A DNA stretch of 64,000 nucleotides from Burkholderia ambifaria AMMD (GCF_000203915.1 NC_008390.1:2294001-2358000), one strand, 5' to 3'; positions 25,790-36,640 are shown, counted from the stretch's first letter. Notes: generated from the letters alone by a model not told the origin. Made by a program: numbers and translations.

Positions 25790-27211
25790 CTACGCGATCA
25801 GCAGGTCGGGACGCCACTCGATCCGGCGCCACCCGCCTTCGCCGGAGAGCCCGTCGCCGGCAAGCCCGTCCCCGTGATTCACGCCAAGCCGCGGCACGTA
25901 GACGAGCCGGTCGCCCGCGAACAGCAGCGGCACGTCGCGCTGCCAGGCCGGCACGCCGCGCTCCTGGAACAGGTTCTTCAGCGTGCGTCCCGGGCCGCCG
26001 GGCGACGTACGCAGCCGCTCGCCGCCCGCCCGGGCGCGCACGACGAGCGTCGCACCGCGCAGCAGCGCATCCGGCACCGCCCCGTCGCTGCCGGCCTCGG
26101 CCGGCGCGAACACGAACGTGCCGCGCCACGCCGGCACGTGCCAGACTTCCTGGCCGTCCCATGCGAGCGAGGATTCGGGACGCGGCATCCCGGTGCCATC
26201 GTCGGCCGGGTCGGCACTGTCGCCGGCCTCCCAGTACACGACATCGCGATAAAGTCGCAGGCACTGCCCCGCGTGATCGACCCGCAGCGCATGCGCGTCG
26301 TGCGCATCGCGCAGTTGCCGCATCATGTTCGCGAGCCGGCCTGCCGACGCACCGGGCAAGCCGAGCCGCCGCATCCAGAAACGCAGCAGGTTCGCGCCGC
26401 GCGTGTCGTCGAACGCGACCAGCGCATCGCGCGACAACGCGCGGCCGTCGTCGCGCGCGGCGCCGGCGAAATCCAGTTCGGCCAGGTCGTCGAGCAGCCG
26501 CTGCGCGGCGGCCGCATGCTGGGCCGCACGGCCCAGCGCATCGCGAAAGCCCGGGAAGTGCATGGCGAGCGTCGGCAGCACGTCGATGCGCAATGCATTG
26601 CGCGCGTAGCGCGTGTCGGCGTTCGATTCGTCGTCGATCCACGCGAGCTCACGCTGCGCCGCGTAGCGCTCCAGTTGGGCACGCAACAATCGCAGGAACG
26701 GCCGCACGCGCTCGACGCTCGCGCCGTCGGGGCGATAGCGCGGCGCCATCGCGGCCAGGCCCGCGATGCCCGCCCCGCGCAACAGTTGCAGCAGCACGGT
26801 CTCGGCCTGGTCGTCCGCGTGCTGCGCGACCCACAGCGCCGCCACGCCGTGACGCTCGCACATCGCATCGAGCGCCGCATAGCGACGCTCGCGGGCGCTC
26901 GCCTCGATGCCGAGGCCGCTATCGCGCGGCACGTCGACGCGCTCCGATTCGAACGTGACACCGAGCCGCTCGGCCGTCGCTTGTGCATGCGCGACCCACG
27001 CGTCGGCGTTCGCGCTCAGGCCGTGATGCACGTGCAGCGCCACGCAGCGCGATGCGCCGGCCACGCGCACGGCCGCATCGAGCAGCACGGTCGAGTCGAG
27101 GCCGCCGCTGTACGCGATCGCGATGCGCGCATCGGCCGGCAGATCGGCAAGCGCAACGCCGACCGCATCGAGTACGACGCGGTCGGCGAAAAGTTCGGTC
27201 GGGGGGATCAC
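25790..27211 (-). CDS. tilS: tRNA(Ile)-lysidine synthetase
   Basis: 473 residues, with a GTG start. The PP-loop motif AYSGGLDSTVLLDA (about residues 33-46) marks an N-type ATP pyrophosphatase; AQHADDQAETVLLQLLRGAGIAGLAAM and a C-terminal TilS substrate-binding domain follow (GGPGRTLKNLFQERGVPAWQRD). It converts C34 of tRNA-Ile(CAU) to lysidine, an essential step for reading AUA. It is 43 nt after accA on the same strand. Confidence 0.95.
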   Translation of the reverse strand: MIPPTELFADRVVLDAVGVALADLPADARIAIAYSGGLDSTVLLDAAVRVAGASRCVALHVHHGLSANADAWVAHAQATAERLGVTFESERVDVPRDSGLGIEASARERRYAALDAMCERHGVAALWVAQHADDQAETVLLQLLRGAGIAGLAAMAPRYRPDGASVERVRPFLRLLRAQLERYAAQRELAWIDDESNADTRYARNALRIDVLPTLAMHFPGFRDALGRAAQHAAAAQRLLDDLAELDFAGAARDDGRALSRDALVAFDDTRGANLLRFWMRRLGLPGASAGRLANMMRQLRDAHDAHALRVDHAGQCLRLYRDVVYWEAGDSADPADDGTGMPRPESSLAWDGQEVWHVPAWRGTFVFAPAEAGSDGAVPDALLRGATLVVRARAGGERLRTSPGGPGRTLKNLFQERGVPAWQRDVPLLFAGDRLVYVPRLGVNHGDGLAGDGLSGEGGWRRIEWRPDLLIA

Positions 27212-27254
27212 GAGACGGACGCGCGCCGGACGGCGCGCGATGTGAACACGCCGG

Positions 27255-28226
27255 TCATGCGCCGGGCGTGGTTTCCTTGAACTTGCCGTAGGCCATCAGG
27301 CGCTCGAAGCGGCGCTCGCGCAGCGCATCGATGCTCATACCCTGGAACTGGCGCAGCGAATCGGCAAGCGCGCGGCGCAACAGCGCGGCCATGCCCTTCG
27401 GATCACGGTGCGCGCCGCCGAGCGGCTCGTTGATGATCTTGTCGATCAGGCCGAGCGCCTTCAGGCGATGGGCGGTCAGGCCCAGTGCTTCCGCGGCCTC
27501 GGGCGCCTTCGCGGCACTCTTCCACAGGATCGACGCGCAGCCTTCCGGCGAGATCACCGAGTAGGTCGAGAACTGCAGCATCATCACGGTGTCGGCCACG
27601 GCGATCGCGAGCGCACCGCCCGAACCGCCCTCGCCGATCACGGTCGTGATGATCGGCGTCTTCAGTTCGGCCATCACGTACAGATTGCGGCCGATCGCTT
27701 CCGACTGGCCGCGCTCTTCCGCGCCGATGCCCGGATAGGCGCCCGGCGTATCGACGAACGTGAAGATCGGCAGCCCGAACTTCTCGGCGAGACGCATCAG
27801 GCGCTCGGCCTTGCGATAGCCTTCCGGACGCGGCATCCCGAAGTTGCGCGCCGCGCGCTCCTTCGTGTCGCGGCCCTTCTGATGGCCGATCACCATGCAC
27901 GGATGGCCGCCGAAGCGCGCGAGACCGCCGACGATCGACAGGTCGTCCGCGAATGCGCGGTCGCCATGCAGTTCGTGAAAATCGGTAAACAGTTCCGCAA
28001 CGTAATCGAGCGTGTACGGACGCTGCGGATGACGCGCGATCTGCGAGACCTGCCACGGCGACAGGTTCGCGTAGAGGTCCTTCGTCAGTTGCTGGCTCTT
28101 CTTCGACAGCCGCTCGATTTCTTCCGAAATATCGACAGCCGAGTCGTCCTGCACGAATCGCAACTCCTCGATCTTGGCCTCGAGTTCGGCGATCGGCTGT
28201 TCGAAATCCAGAAACGTGGTCTTCAT
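27255..28226 (-). CDS. accA: Acetyl-CoA carboxylase carboxyltransferase alpha subunit
   Basis: 323 residues starting [24 protein letters not shown], the standard AccA beginning, with the carboxyltransferase core ([48 protein letters not shown]). With AccD it transfers carboxyl from biotin to acetyl-CoA for fatty-acid synthesis. It lies upstream of tilS and downstream of the DNA glycosylase gene, all on the minus strand. Confidence 0.98.
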   Translation of the reverse strand: MKTTFLDFEQPIAELEAKIEELRFVQDDSAVDISEEIERLSKKSQQLTKDLYANLSPWQVSQIARHPQRPYTLDYVAELFTDFHELHGDRAFADDLSIVGGLARFGGHPCMVIGHQKGRDTKERAARNFGMPRPEGYRKAERLMRLAEKFGLPIFTFVDTPGAYPGIGAEERGQSEAIGRNLYVMAELKTPIITTVIGEGGSGGALAIAVADTVMMLQFSTYSVISPEGCASILWKSAAKAPEAAEALGLTAHRLKALGLIDKIINEPLGGAHRDPKGMAALLRRALADSLRQFQGMSIDALRERRFERLMAYGKFKETTPGA

Positions 28227-28325
28227 GTGTTCGAATCCTTGGGTCTTGCGGCAGCGCGTATTCTACCCGCGCGGGCGATGTGCAAAACCGGCTCTCAACT
28301 ATTGATGTTTAAAACCCGATAGCCA

Positions 28326-29189
28326 TCAATCGGCGTCGGGCGCGTCGAGGCTGCGCCACATGTACCAGGTCGCGACGGTACGCCACGGCTCCCAGTTGGC
28401 GGCCACCTCGCGCGCCTCGCTGCGCGTCACGGGCTCCCCGCTGAAGTAATTGACGCTGATCGCGCGGATCAGACCCGGATCGTCGAGCGGCAGCACGTCC
28501 GGCCGCGACAGGTTGAAGATCAGGAACATCTCGGCCGTCCAGCGACTGATGCCGCGGATCTGCGTGAGTTCCGCGATCACGTCCTCGTCGTCCATCGACG
28601 TCCATTTGTCGACGTGCAGCGCGCCGGACACGAAGTGCTGCGCGAGATCGAGAATGTATTCCGTCTTGCGCTTCGACAGCCCGCATGCGATCAGCTTGTC
28701 CGCGCCGAGCCGGATGACCGGCTGCGGCGCGAGTTTCGGACACGCATCCTCGATGCGTGCCCACAGCGCCTGCGCGGACGGCACCGAGATCTGCTGGCCG
28801 ACCACCGAACGCGCGAGCGTGACGAACGGGTCGCCACGCTTCACGAGATGCGCGGGACCGAACTTCGGGATCAGTTTCTTCAGGATGCGGTCGCGCTTGA
28901 CGAGATCGGCGCACGCCTTGTCCCAGTACGCGGGACGCACGACGCCATCGGCGCCGTCGGCCGCCGCCTCGGATGCACGCACCTTGCGCGCCGCGTCGCC
29001 GGCCGCCATCGCGGCCTCCGGCTGTGCAGCGTCCGCGCCCTTCGCGCGCGCAGGCCTCGCATGACCGTTGAGCGCGCCGTTCGGCACGGCGCGCGTCGCG
29101 TCCGTTTTCGCCGCCGGCGCGCGCCTGGCTGCCGGACGCGCGGCGACCGGGGTCGCGCGCCTGACCGGCGCTTTTCTTGCCGTTGCCAT
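28326..29189 (-). CDS. DNA-3-methyladenine glycosylase II family (HhH-GPD)
   Basis: 287 residues. The C-terminal 190 or so form an HhH-GPD domain: the hairpin region is LTQIRGISRWTAEMFLIFNLSRPDVLPLDDPGL, with the catalytic Asp in LPLDD. It removes alkylated bases in base-excision repair. The first 90 or so residues are a low-complexity, Arg/Ala/Pro-rich tail. A strong GGAGG just before the ATG supports translation of this tail, which may bind DNA or be disordered. There is no iron-sulfur cluster motif. Confidence 0.88.
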   Translation of the reverse strand: MATARKAPVRRATPVAARPAARRAPAAKTDATRAVPNGALNGHARPARAKGADAAQPEAAMAAGDAARKVRASEAAADGADGVVRPAYWDKACADLVKRDRILKKLIPKFGPAHLVKRGDPFVTLARSVVGQQISVPSAQALWARIEDACPKLAPQPVIRLGADKLIACGLSKRKTEYILDLAQHFVSGALHVDKWTSMDDEDVIAELTQIRGISRWTAEMFLIFNLSRPDVLPLDDPGLIRAISVNYFSGEPVTRSEAREVAANWEPWRTVATWYMWRSLDAPDAD

Positions 29190-29232
29190 CTTGCCTCCTA
29201 CCTGACGGATCGGTCAGTGGAACGCGCCGCGC

Positions 29233-30630
29233 TCATACGCGACGCCATTCGGTCGATCCGCCCGGTTTGTCTTCAAGAGCGATGCCGGCGTCGAGCAGTT
29301 CCGCCCGAATCCGGTCCGCTTCGGCATAGTCCTTCGCTTGTTTCGCCGCGACACGCGCGGCGATCTTCGCTTCGATCTCGTCGGCTGCGAGCCCGCCCGC
29401 CTGCGCGGCACCAGTGGCCTGCTGCAGGAACGCGCGCGGTTCGCGGCCGAGCAGGCCCAGCAGGCCCGCCAGTTGTTTCAGCTGCCGCGCGAGCGATGCA
29501 TCGCGCGTGCGGTTGATCTCGCCCGCCAGCTCGAACAGCGTCGCCACCGCGACCGGCGTGTTGATGTCGTCGTTCATCGCGGCCGCGAAACGCTGCGCGT
29601 GCGGCTCGTTCCAGTCGAGCGCGAGCGCGTCGGGCTCGACATCCTTCAGCGCCGTGTACAGGCGCGTGAGCGACGCGCGCGCATCGTCGAGATGCACGTC
29701 GCTGTAATTGAGCGGCGACCGGTAGTGCGTGCGCACGATGAAGAAGCGCATGACCTCGGCGTCGTACCGCTCAAGCACTTCGCGGATCGTGAAGAAGTTG
29801 CCGAGCGATTTCGACATCTTCTCGTTGTCGACCTGCACGAAGCCGTTGTGCATCCAGTAATTGACGAACGTCTGGCCGGTCGCGCCTTCGCTCTGCGCGA
29901 TTTCGTTCTCGTGGTGCGGGAATTGCAGATCCTGCCCGCCGCCGTGGATGTCGAAATGCTCGCCGAGCAGCGTGCAGCCCATCGCGGAGCACTCGATGTG
30001 CCAGCCCGGCCGGCCCATCCCGTACTTCGATGCCCACGTCGCGCCTGGCGGATCGTCCGCTTTCGCGCGCTTCCACAACACGAAATCGAGCGGATCTTCC
30101 TTCGCGTCGTTCGCGGCGACGCGCTCGCCCGCGCGCAGGTCGTCGAGCGACTTGCCCGAGAGCTTCCCGTAGTTCGCGAACTTGCGCACGGAATAATTGA
30201 CGTCGCCGTCGGCCGCCTGGTACGCGTAGCCGTTCGTCTCGAGCTTCTCGATCATCCCGAGCATCTGCGGAATGAACTGCGTCGCGCGCGGCTCGAGGTC
30301 GGGCCGCTGGATGCCGAGCGCGGCTTCATCCTCGTGCATCGCGCCGATGAAACGATCGGTCAGCGACTTGATCGTCTCGCCGTTCTCGACTGCGCGGCGG
30401 ATGATCTTGTCCTCGATGTCGGTGATGTTGCGCACGTACGTGACCCGATAGCCGATCGCACGCAGCCAGCGCTGGACGAGGTCGAACACGACCAGCATGC
30501 GCGCGTGGCCCACGTGACAATAGTCGTAGACGGTGATCCCGCATACGTACATCCGCACTTCGCCGGACTGGCGCGGCACGAAGACTTGCTTGTCACGCGC
30601 GAGCGTGTTGTAGATGCGCAGTGATTCCAT
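29233..30630 (-). CDS. cysS: Cysteinyl-tRNA synthetase
   Basis: 465 residues with the HIGH-type motif CHVGHAR following the zinc-ligand Cys of [16 protein letters not shown], and the class I signature [10 protein letters not shown]. Length and ending (GGSTEWRRV) match CysS. It charges tRNA-Cys in the cytosol. It lies 43 nt upstream of the glycosylase gene and is divergent from the TPR gene across 234 bp. Confidence 0.98.
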   Translation of the reverse strand: MESLRIYNTLARDKQVFVPRQSGEVRMYVCGITVYDYCHVGHARMLVVFDLVQRWLRAIGYRVTYVRNITDIEDKIIRRAVENGETIKSLTDRFIGAMHEDEAALGIQRPDLEPRATQFIPQMLGMIEKLETNGYAYQAADGDVNYSVRKFANYGKLSGKSLDDLRAGERVAANDAKEDPLDFVLWKRAKADDPPGATWASKYGMGRPGWHIECSAMGCTLLGEHFDIHGGGQDLQFPHHENEIAQSEGATGQTFVNYWMHNGFVQVDNEKMSKSLGNFFTIREVLERYDAEVMRFFIVRTHYRSPLNYSDVHLDDARASLTRLYTALKDVEPDALALDWNEPHAQRFAAAMNDDINTPVAVATLFELAGEINRTRDASLARQLKQLAGLLGLLGREPRAFLQQATGAAQAGGLAADEIEAKIAARVAAKQAKDYAEADRIRAELLDAGIALEDKPGGSTEWRRV

Positions 30631-30864
30631 AGAGATGAACCGTGAGCCGAAGGAAACCGCCCTGGCGAAGCTCGCCCAGCATGCGAAACGGAAGCACCAC
30701 CTGCTGCGGCACGACGCCGGGTGTCCTCGGTATCACATGGGGCGGTCAGGCTGCAAGCACAGCGGTGACGGCCACGAGAGGCAAAGAAAGACTGTCTACG
30801 GCTCGCCGGAACGCGCAGACGTTTTGTTAGAATGGCTCGGAGTATAACATTCCGATTTACGCCT

Positions 30865-31587
30865 ATGAAACCTCATCGCGGCCGCGCGCCGAGCGCTGCG
30901 ACCCTCGTTGCGACCGCCGTCATGGGCGTCGCACTGACGCTTTTCGCGGCCCCCGCGGCACATGCGCAGAAGGCCCCGGCCACCGCCGACGGCACGCCCG
31001 AAATCGACGCGTCGATCACCGGCAAGCAGTGGAAGCAGGCGCTCGCGCAACTCGACGCGCGCATCGCGGCGAATCCGCACGACGTGCAGGCGCAGTTCAA
31101 GCGCGGCACCGTGCTCGCCCGCCTGAACCGCGACGACGACGCGATCCAGCAGTTCGTCGCGATCACGCAGGCCTACCCCGAACTGCCCGAGCCGTACAAC
31201 AACCTCGCGGCGCTCTACGCGAAGCACGGCCGCTATGACGAAGCGCGCAGCGCGCTCGTCACCGCGACGCAATCGAACCCGAGCTACTCGCTTGCATACG
31301 AGAACCTCGGCGATCTCTACCTGCGCCTCGCGGCCGAATCGTACAAGCGTGCGCAATCGCTCGGCCGCACGAGCGGCGCGACCGCGCAGCGCCTCGCCGA
31401 TCTGCAGAAGATCGTGTCGCCGCCGAAGGCCGCGCCGAACGCCCGCGCGGAGAAGCCCGCCACGCGCGAGTACACCGATCGCGCCGCCGCGAACGTGAGC
31501 ACCACCACGCTGCCTATGTCGCCGACGTTCCAGTTCAGCGGTCCGTCGGGCGCACTGGCGGCGCCGTACGTCGCGCCGTCGAAATAA
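30865..31587 (+). CDS. Exported TPR-repeat protein
   Basis: 240 residues. The start at MKPHRGRAP gives a signal peptide (cleavage near AHAQK, about residue 35). Three TPR-like repeats cover about residues 45-150 (DVQAQFKRGTVLARLNRDDDA, PEPYNNLAALYAKHGRYDEA, SLAYENLGDLYLRLA). The tail is disordered. TPRs usually mediate protein contacts; the partner is unknown. It is followed after 39 nt by two cyclophilin genes and lpxH on the same strand, so a role in envelope folding or assembly is plausible. Confidence 0.85.
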   Translation: MKPHRGRAPSAATLVATAVMGVALTLFAAPAAHAQKAPATADGTPEIDASITGKQWKQALAQLDARIAANPHDVQAQFKRGTVLARLNRDDDAIQQFVAITQAYPELPEPYNNLAALYAKHGRYDEARSALVTATQSNPSYSLAYENLGDLYLRLAAESYKRAQSLGRTSGATAQRLADLQKIVSPPKAAPNARAEKPATREYTDRAAANVSTTTLPMSPTFQFSGPSGALAAPYVAPSK

Positions 31588-31626
31588 GCGGCGCGGCCTT
31601 CTTTCCCTCCCAACCTGAGGATCGCA

Positions 31627-32202
31627 ATGAAACGTCTGTTGCTGGCGCTTGGCGGCGCCGCCCTTCTCGCGACCGCGCCTGCTTTCGCGCAATCGGCTAC
31701 CACGCACCCCGTCGTGCAGCTGAAGACCTCGCAGGGCGACATCCGCGTCGAGCTCTACCCGGAGAAGGCGCCGAAGACGGTCGCCAACTTCCTCGATTAC
31801 GTGAAGGCCGGCCAGTACAACGGCACGATCTTCCATCGCGTGATCAAGGGCTTCATGATCCAGGGCGGCGGCTACAAGACCAACTTCGAGGAGAAGCCGA
31901 CCCGCGCGCCGATCCCGCTGGAAAGCCGCAATGGTCTGAAGAACCTGACGGGCACGATCGCGATGGCGCGTACCAGCGATCCGAACTCGGCCACCGCGCA
32001 GTTCTTCATCAACACGGTCGACAACAACGGCCTCGACTACCCGAACCCGGACGGCAACGGCTATGCGGTGTTCGGCAAGGTCGTGTCGGGCCTCGACGTC
32101 GTGAAGAAGATCGAAGGCGTGGCGACGACCTCGCGCGGCCCGATGCAGGACGTGCCGGCTCAGCCGATCCTGATCGAATCGGCCAGCATCGTCTCGAAAT
32201 AA
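31627..32202 (+). CDS. ppiA: Periplasmic peptidyl-prolyl cis-trans isomerase (cyclophilin)
   Basis: 191 residues: a signal peptide (ending AFAQS, about residue 21), then a cyclophilin domain with the catalytic-region motifs [15 protein letters not shown] and SATAQFFIN. It speeds prolyl isomerisation of exported proteins. It is a paralogue of the next gene, which lacks the signal peptide. AGGATCGCA lies just before the start. Confidence 0.92.
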   Translation: MKRLLLALGGAALLATAPAFAQSATTHPVVQLKTSQGDIRVELYPEKAPKTVANFLDYVKAGQYNGTIFHRVIKGFMIQGGGYKTNFEEKPTRAPIPLESRNGLKNLTGTIAMARTSDPNSATAQFFINTVDNNGLDYPNPDGNGYAVFGKVVSGLDVVKKIEGVATTSRGPMQDVPAQPILIESASIVSK

Positions 32203-32290
32203 GCACTTGCCGGCACGTCCGGCGCCACACGCGGCCGCGTCGCACGACCGGCCGCGTGCCATTTAAACCGCCTTACCGAAGGAATTCATC

Positions 32291-32782
32291 ATGGTTGAAC
32301 TGCACACGAACCACGGCGTGATCAAGCTCGAGCTGGACGCCGCGAAGGCACCGAAGACGGTCGAGAACTTCCTCAACTACGTGAAGAAGGGCCACTATGA
32401 CGGTACGGTGTTCCACCGCGTGATCAACGGCTTCATGATTCAAGGCGGCGGCTTCGAGCCGGGCCTGAAGCAGAAGCCGACCGACGCGCCGATCGACAAC
32501 GAAGCGAACAACGGCCTGAAGAACGACAACTACACGGTCGCGATGGCGCGCACGAACGATCCGCACTCGGCGACCGCACAATTCTTCATCAACGTGAACG
32601 ACAACGACTTCCTGAACCACTCGTCGCCGACGCCGCAGGGCTGGGGCTACGCCGTGTTCGGCAAGGTCGTCGAAGGCCAGGACGTGGTCGACAAGATCAA
32701 GGGCGTCAAGACGGGCAACGCGGGCTTCCACCAAGACGTGCCGACCGACGACGTCGTGATCGAAAAGGCCGTGGTGGTCTGA
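32291..32782 (+). CDS. ppiB: Cytoplasmic peptidyl-prolyl cis-trans isomerase (cyclophilin)
   Basis: 163 residues, close to PpiB length, with [15 protein letters not shown] and [18 protein letters not shown]. No signal peptide is present, so it acts in the cytosol. It lies 88 nt after ppiA and 26 nt before lpxH. The tandem of an exported and a cytosolic cyclophilin suggests an old duplication. Confidence 0.95.
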   Translation: MVELHTNHGVIKLELDAAKAPKTVENFLNYVKKGHYDGTVFHRVINGFMIQGGGFEPGLKQKPTDAPIDNEANNGLKNDNYTVAMARTNDPHSATAQFFINVNDNDFLNHSSPTPQGWGYAVFGKVVEGQDVVDKIKGVKTGNAGFHQDVPTDDVVIEKAVVV

Positions 32783-32808
32783 CGCACGGTTGTTACGGAG
32801 GCACTTCG

Positions 32809-33609
32809 ATGTTGCAGGAGAGTCCGCCGCGAAGCGTCTCCGCGGGCGTGCCGGGCGAGCGCGAATACGCGCAAGCCGCACGCCCGTTCCTGTTTCTGTC
32901 CGATCTGCACCTGAGCGAGGCGATTCCGAAGACGGTCGCCGCGTTCGAGCATTTCGTGAAATACACGGCCGACAGCGCCGACTCGGTGTTCATCCTCGGC
33001 GACCTGTTCGAATACTGGATCGGCGACGACGTGCTCGACGACGATCCGTTCGCGGCACGCATGGCCGCGCTGATGCATACGTTCTCGGAGCGCGGCATCG
33101 CGCTCTACGTGATGCACGGCAATCGCGATTTCCTGCTCGGCCGGCGCTTCATGAAGGCGGCCGGCGCGATGCTGCTGCCCGACCCGGCGCTGATCATGGC
33201 GTTCGGCCAGCGCATCGTGCTCGCGCACGGCGACGCGCAATGCACGGCCGATCGCGGCTATCAGGTGTTCCGGCGGTTCGCGCGCAATCGCGTCGCGCAG
33301 GCGCTATTTCTCGTATGGCCGTTCCGTTGGCGCCGCGCGCTCGCCCAGCGGATGCGCTCGAACAGCGAAGCGGGCCGGATGCGTCCCGTTTCGGCGATCT
33401 ACGATGTCACGCGTGAAGGCGTTGCCGCGCTGTTCAAGAAGAGCCGCGCGAGCGTGATCATTCACGGCCACACGCATCGCCCCGCGCGCCACCTCGAACC
33501 GGGCGGGATTCGCTGGGTACTGCCCGACTGGGATCTCGACCACGGCCCGCGGCGCGGCGGTTATCTGCGCGTCGATGCCGAGGGCATCCACGCGATGCCG
33601 CTCGACTGA
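32809..33609 (+). CDS. lpxH: UDP-2,3-diacylglucosamine hydrolase
   Basis: 266 residues of the calcineurin-like phosphoesterase fold with all metal motifs: FLSDLHL (Asp32, His34), GDLFEYW (Asp65), HGNRDFL (Asn105, Asp107), HGDAQCTAD and HGHTHRP. It hydrolyses UDP-2,3-diacylglucosamine to lipid X in lipid A synthesis at the inner face of the membrane. There are about 25 extra residues before the first motif; a later start cannot be excluded. Confidence 0.94.
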   Translation: MLQESPPRSVSAGVPGEREYAQAARPFLFLSDLHLSEAIPKTVAAFEHFVKYTADSADSVFILGDLFEYWIGDDVLDDDPFAARMAALMHTFSERGIALYVMHGNRDFLLGRRFMKAAGAMLLPDPALIMAFGQRIVLAHGDAQCTADRGYQVFRRFARNRVAQALFLVWPFRWRRALAQRMRSNSEAGRMRPVSAIYDVTREGVAALFKKSRASVIIHGHTHRPARHLEPGGIRWVLPDWDLDHGPRRGGYLRVDAEGIHAMPLD

Positions 33610-33666
33610 CGCGATTGGTACGATCGGCGCGATTATCGCTGCCGGCAGGCGCCGGCACGCGCCGCG

Positions 33667-34440
33667 TTACGACTGGCGCTCGACCGCCTTGCCTTCCAGC
33701 ACCGCCGACAGCCTGCGCAAATCGAGACGCGCCGCGTCCGCGCCCTGCAGCGTTTCCAGATGCGTGCCGAGTTGCTCGAGCGCCGCGACGATCTCGTCGA
33801 CGCGCCGGCTTTCCTTCGCCGCGTGATCGATCAGCCCGTGAATCGCGAGCGACATCGGGTCGTCCGCGTTCGGCGTGATCCCGTATGCGCAGAACGCGGC
33901 GCGCTCGGGCTGCGGCTTCGGTTGCGCCGGCATCACGATGCGCGCCGGATTGCCGACCGCGGTGCCGCCTGCCGGCACCGGCTTCACGACAACCGCGTTC
34001 GAACCGATCTTCGCGCCCGCGCCGACCGTGAAACCGCCGAGCACCTTCGCGCCCGCGCCGACGATCACGCCGGCCTCGAGCGTCGGATGGCGCTTCGCGC
34101 CACGCGTGAGCGACGTGCCGCCGAGCGTCACGCCCTGATAGATCGTGCAGTCGTCGCCGATGATCGCGGTTTCGCCGATCACCACCCCCATCCCGTGATC
34201 GATGAATACGCGCCGGCCGATCGTCGCGCCCGGGTGAATCTCGATCCCCGTCAGGAAGCGCCCGGCCTGCGACGCGAAGCGTGCGAGCCAGTAGCGTTTC
34301 GCGCGCCAGCACGCATGGGCGAAACGATGGAGCACGAGCGCGTGCAGCCCCGGATAACAGGTCAGTACTTCCCAGGCACTGCGAGCGGCGGGATCCCGCT
34401 CGCGAATCGTCGCAACGTCTTCGCGCAGTCTAGTGAACAT
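33667..34440 (-). CDS. cysE: Serine O-acetyltransferase
   Basis: 257 residues. The N-terminal helical part ([25 protein letters not shown]) precedes a left-handed beta-helix of hexapeptide repeats with the active-site region [29 protein letters not shown]. It makes O-acetylserine for cysteine synthesis. The C-terminal extension ends in EGKAVERQS. It is convergent with lpxH; a short GC hairpin at 33640-33657 separates them. Confidence 0.95.
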   Translation of the reverse strand: MFTRLREDVATIRERDPAARSAWEVLTCYPGLHALVLHRFAHACWRAKRYWLARFASQAGRFLTGIEIHPGATIGRRVFIDHGMGVVIGETAIIGDDCTIYQGVTLGGTSLTRGAKRHPTLEAGVIVGAGAKVLGGFTVGAGAKIGSNAVVVKPVPAGGTAVGNPARIVMPAQPKPQPERAAFCAYGITPNADDPMSLAIHGLIDHAAKESRRVDEIVAALEQLGTHLETLQGADAARLDLRRLSAVLEGKAVERQS

Positions 34441-34735
34441 GATCTGATCTGGGCTGGGGAAAAGGCCGGGCGTTATCGCGCCGGGTCATTTGCTTATGAT
34501 GTCCGGCGATTGTAGGGCCAGTCGGGTAAGGCCGCACAACGTCGCGCGTTCACCCCGTCGGCGGCGCGGGTATTCACGCGGGGTGCGCCTGTTGTCGCCG
34601 GCCGACACGACCTGCCGGTGGATTCGGGCGGACCGGGAGGCAGGCATCGGGCGGACGGCCGGCGCAGCGCGGCCGCGGCAGGCGAAACGCAGCCACCGAA
34701 CGCCTGAGCGGCCCGGCCGCCAGCCTACCGGCCGC

Positions 34736-35557
34736 TTACGCGTCGCCGGCAGGCGTACCGGACTTCAGCAGGATGTGCTTCGCGATGCCGCGCAGGATGT
34801 TGACTTCCTCGCGCTCGAGGCCCGTGCGCGCGAACAGGCGCCGCAGCCGCGGCATCAGCTTCTTTGGGTTGCGCGGATCGAGGAAATCCAGTGCGACCAG
34901 CGCGTTCTCGAGGTGCGCGTACATCCGCTCGATCTCGTCACTCTGCGCGAGCGTGCCGACTTCGGCCTGCGCGTGGTGCAGCTCGCTCCCCCGCTCCAGG
35001 AACGCGACGCGCAGCTCGTACGCGAGCACCTGGATGGCCTGCGCGAGGTTCAGCGAGCTGTAGGCCGGATTCGCCGGGATGTGCGCGAGCGCGCTGCATT
35101 GCTCGACGTGCTCGTTCGCGAGGCCCGTGCGCTCGTTGCCGAACACGAGCGCGATGTCGCCGGCGCCGACCTGCATGCACGCCTGCTCGGCGGCCGCGCG
35201 CGGCGCCAGCCGCGGCGGCCCGTATTCGCGCGTGCGGGCGGTCAGCGCGATCGACCAGTGGACGCCGGACAGCGCGTCGCCGAGCGTGGGCACGACATGC
35301 GCGGACGCCAGGACGTCGTCGGCGCCGCTCGCCATCGCGATCGCCTCGGGGTCGTCCTGCACGTTCGGCACGCGCGGCGCGACCAGCACCAGCCTGGAGA
35401 AACCCATCGTCTTCAACGCGCGGGCGGCCGCCCCGACATTGCCGGGATGGCTCGGCTCGACGAGCACGAAACGGGTGGACGTGAAACCGCCGGACGGCGG
35501 CGGGGACGAAGCCGCGCCGGATTCGGACGGCGCGGCGGGGTTCAGCGGAGTTTCCAC
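34736..35557 (-). CDS. trmJ: tRNA (cytidine/uridine-2'-O-)-methyltransferase TrmJ
   Basis: 273 residues, GTG start, with SPOUT motifs FVLVEPSHPGNVGAAARALKTMGF, ALVFGNERTGLANEHVEQC and NPAYSSLNLAQAIQVLAYEL. It methylates the ribose of position 32 in tRNAs. The first 25 or so residues are a Pro/Ser/Ala-rich tail. It is divergent from suhB with 279 bp between. Confidence 0.92.
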   Translation of the reverse strand: METPLNPAAPSESGAASSPPPSGGFTSTRFVLVEPSHPGNVGAAARALKTMGFSRLVLVAPRVPNVQDDPEAIAMASGADDVLASAHVVPTLGDALSGVHWSIALTARTREYGPPRLAPRAAAEQACMQVGAGDIALVFGNERTGLANEHVEQCSALAHIPANPAYSSLNLAQAIQVLAYELRVAFLERGSELHHAQAEVGTLAQSDEIERMYAHLENALVALDFLDPRNPKKLMPRLRRLFARTGLEREEVNILRGIAKHILLKSGTPAGDA

Positions 35558-35680
35558 TACATATGACTCGGTTCATCGGAATGGCCGTATGGTAGCGCCA
35601 TCGCCCCGGCAAACCCACCCGTCCGGACGGCCAGTGGGGTTTCCCCGCATCCCGGTCACCTGAAACGCTCGAAAATCGGG

Positions 35681-35686
35681 TAAAAT
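35681..35686 (+). promoter_or_regulatory. Candidate -10 box of suhB
   Basis: TAAAAT preceded by GGG, 151 bp before the suhB start. A weak -35-like CTGAAA (35660-35665) is 15 bp away. Confidence 0.35.
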
Positions 35687-35836
35687 CATGCGCTTACGCG
35701 TCGCATCTCGTGCGACGCGGGTCGTACCCCGCTCTTTGTCAATTCGCGTCTCATCTCGCCCGGCACGTTTTGCGCCGTTCCAGGCGGTGTGTTCCACTTC
35801 GTGGCGGCCCGTGCCGCCGGCTACAGGATCCAGCTC

Positions 35837-36640
35837 ATGCATCCCATGCTCAATATTGCTGTCAAGGCTGCGCGCCGCGCCGGACAGATCATCAACCGCG
35901 CCTCCCTCGACCTCGACCTGATCGAGATCCGCAAGAAGCAGCAGAACGACTTCGTCACCGAAGTGGACAAGGCCGCCGAAGAGGCGATCATCGAGACGCT
36001 GAAGACCGCCTACCCCGACCACGCGATCCTCGCGGAAGAATCGGGCGAATCCGAGAACGAATCCGAATTCAAGTGGATCATCGATCCGCTCGACGGCACG
36101 ACCAACTTCATCCACGGCTTCCCGTACTACTGCGTGTCGATCGCGCTCGAGCACAAGGGCGTCGTCACGCAGGCCGTCGTCTACGATCCGAACAAGAACG
36201 ACCTGTTCACGGCAACCCGCGGCCGCGGCGCGTACCTGAACGACCGCCGCATCCGCGTCGGCCGCCGCGACCGCCTGGCGGACGCGCTGGTCGGCACCGG
36301 CTTCCCGTTCCGCGAGAAGGACGGCCTGGACGCCTACGCGCGCCTGTTCACCGAAATGACCCAGGCCTGCACGGGCCTGCGTCGTCCGGGCGCGGCCGCG
36401 CTCGACCTCGCGAACGTCGCGGCCGGCCGTCTCGACGCATTCTTCGAGCAAGGCATCAACGTGTGGGACATGGCGGCAGGCAGCCTGCTGATCACCGAAG
36501 CCGGCGGCCTCGTCGGCAACTACACGGGCGACGCCGACTTCCTGCATCGCCATGAGATCGTCGCGGCGAACCCGAAGATCTATGCGCAGATGATTCCGAT
36601 CCTGAACCGCTACAGCCGCGTGCATCCGGCAGCGGAATAA
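35837..36640 (+). CDS. suhB: Inositol-1-monophosphatase SuhB
   Basis: 267 residues, the same length as Escherichia coli SuhB, starting [20 protein letters not shown]. Metal-binding motifs are intact: [25 protein letters not shown] and [17 protein letters not shown]. It dephosphorylates inositol monophosphate and, in E. coli, also joins the rRNA antitermination complex. It is a single gene divergent from trmJ. Confidence 0.96.
   Translation: MHPMLNIAVKAARRAGQIINRASLDLDLIEIRKKQQNDFVTEVDKAAEEAIIETLKTAYPDHAILAEESGESENESEFKWIIDPLDGTTNFIHGFPYYCVSIALEHKGVVTQAVVYDPNKNDLFTATRGRGAYLNDRRIRVGRRDRLADALVGTGFPFREKDGLDAYARLFTEMTQACTGLRRPGAAALDLANVAAGRLDAFFEQGINVWDMAAGSLLITEAGGLVGNYTGDADFLHRHEIVAANPKIYAQMIPILNRYSRVHPAAE

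Noticed and set aside
28301..28330. Inverted repeat ATTGATG / CATCAAT between the accA and glycosylase genes
   Set aside because: The arms are short, the spacer is 16 nt and there is no T run; it overlaps the glycosylase stop and may be chance.
33640..33657. Hairpin TGCCGGC / GCCGGCA between lpxH and cysE as a terminator
   Set aside because: The stem is good but no T tract follows in either direction.
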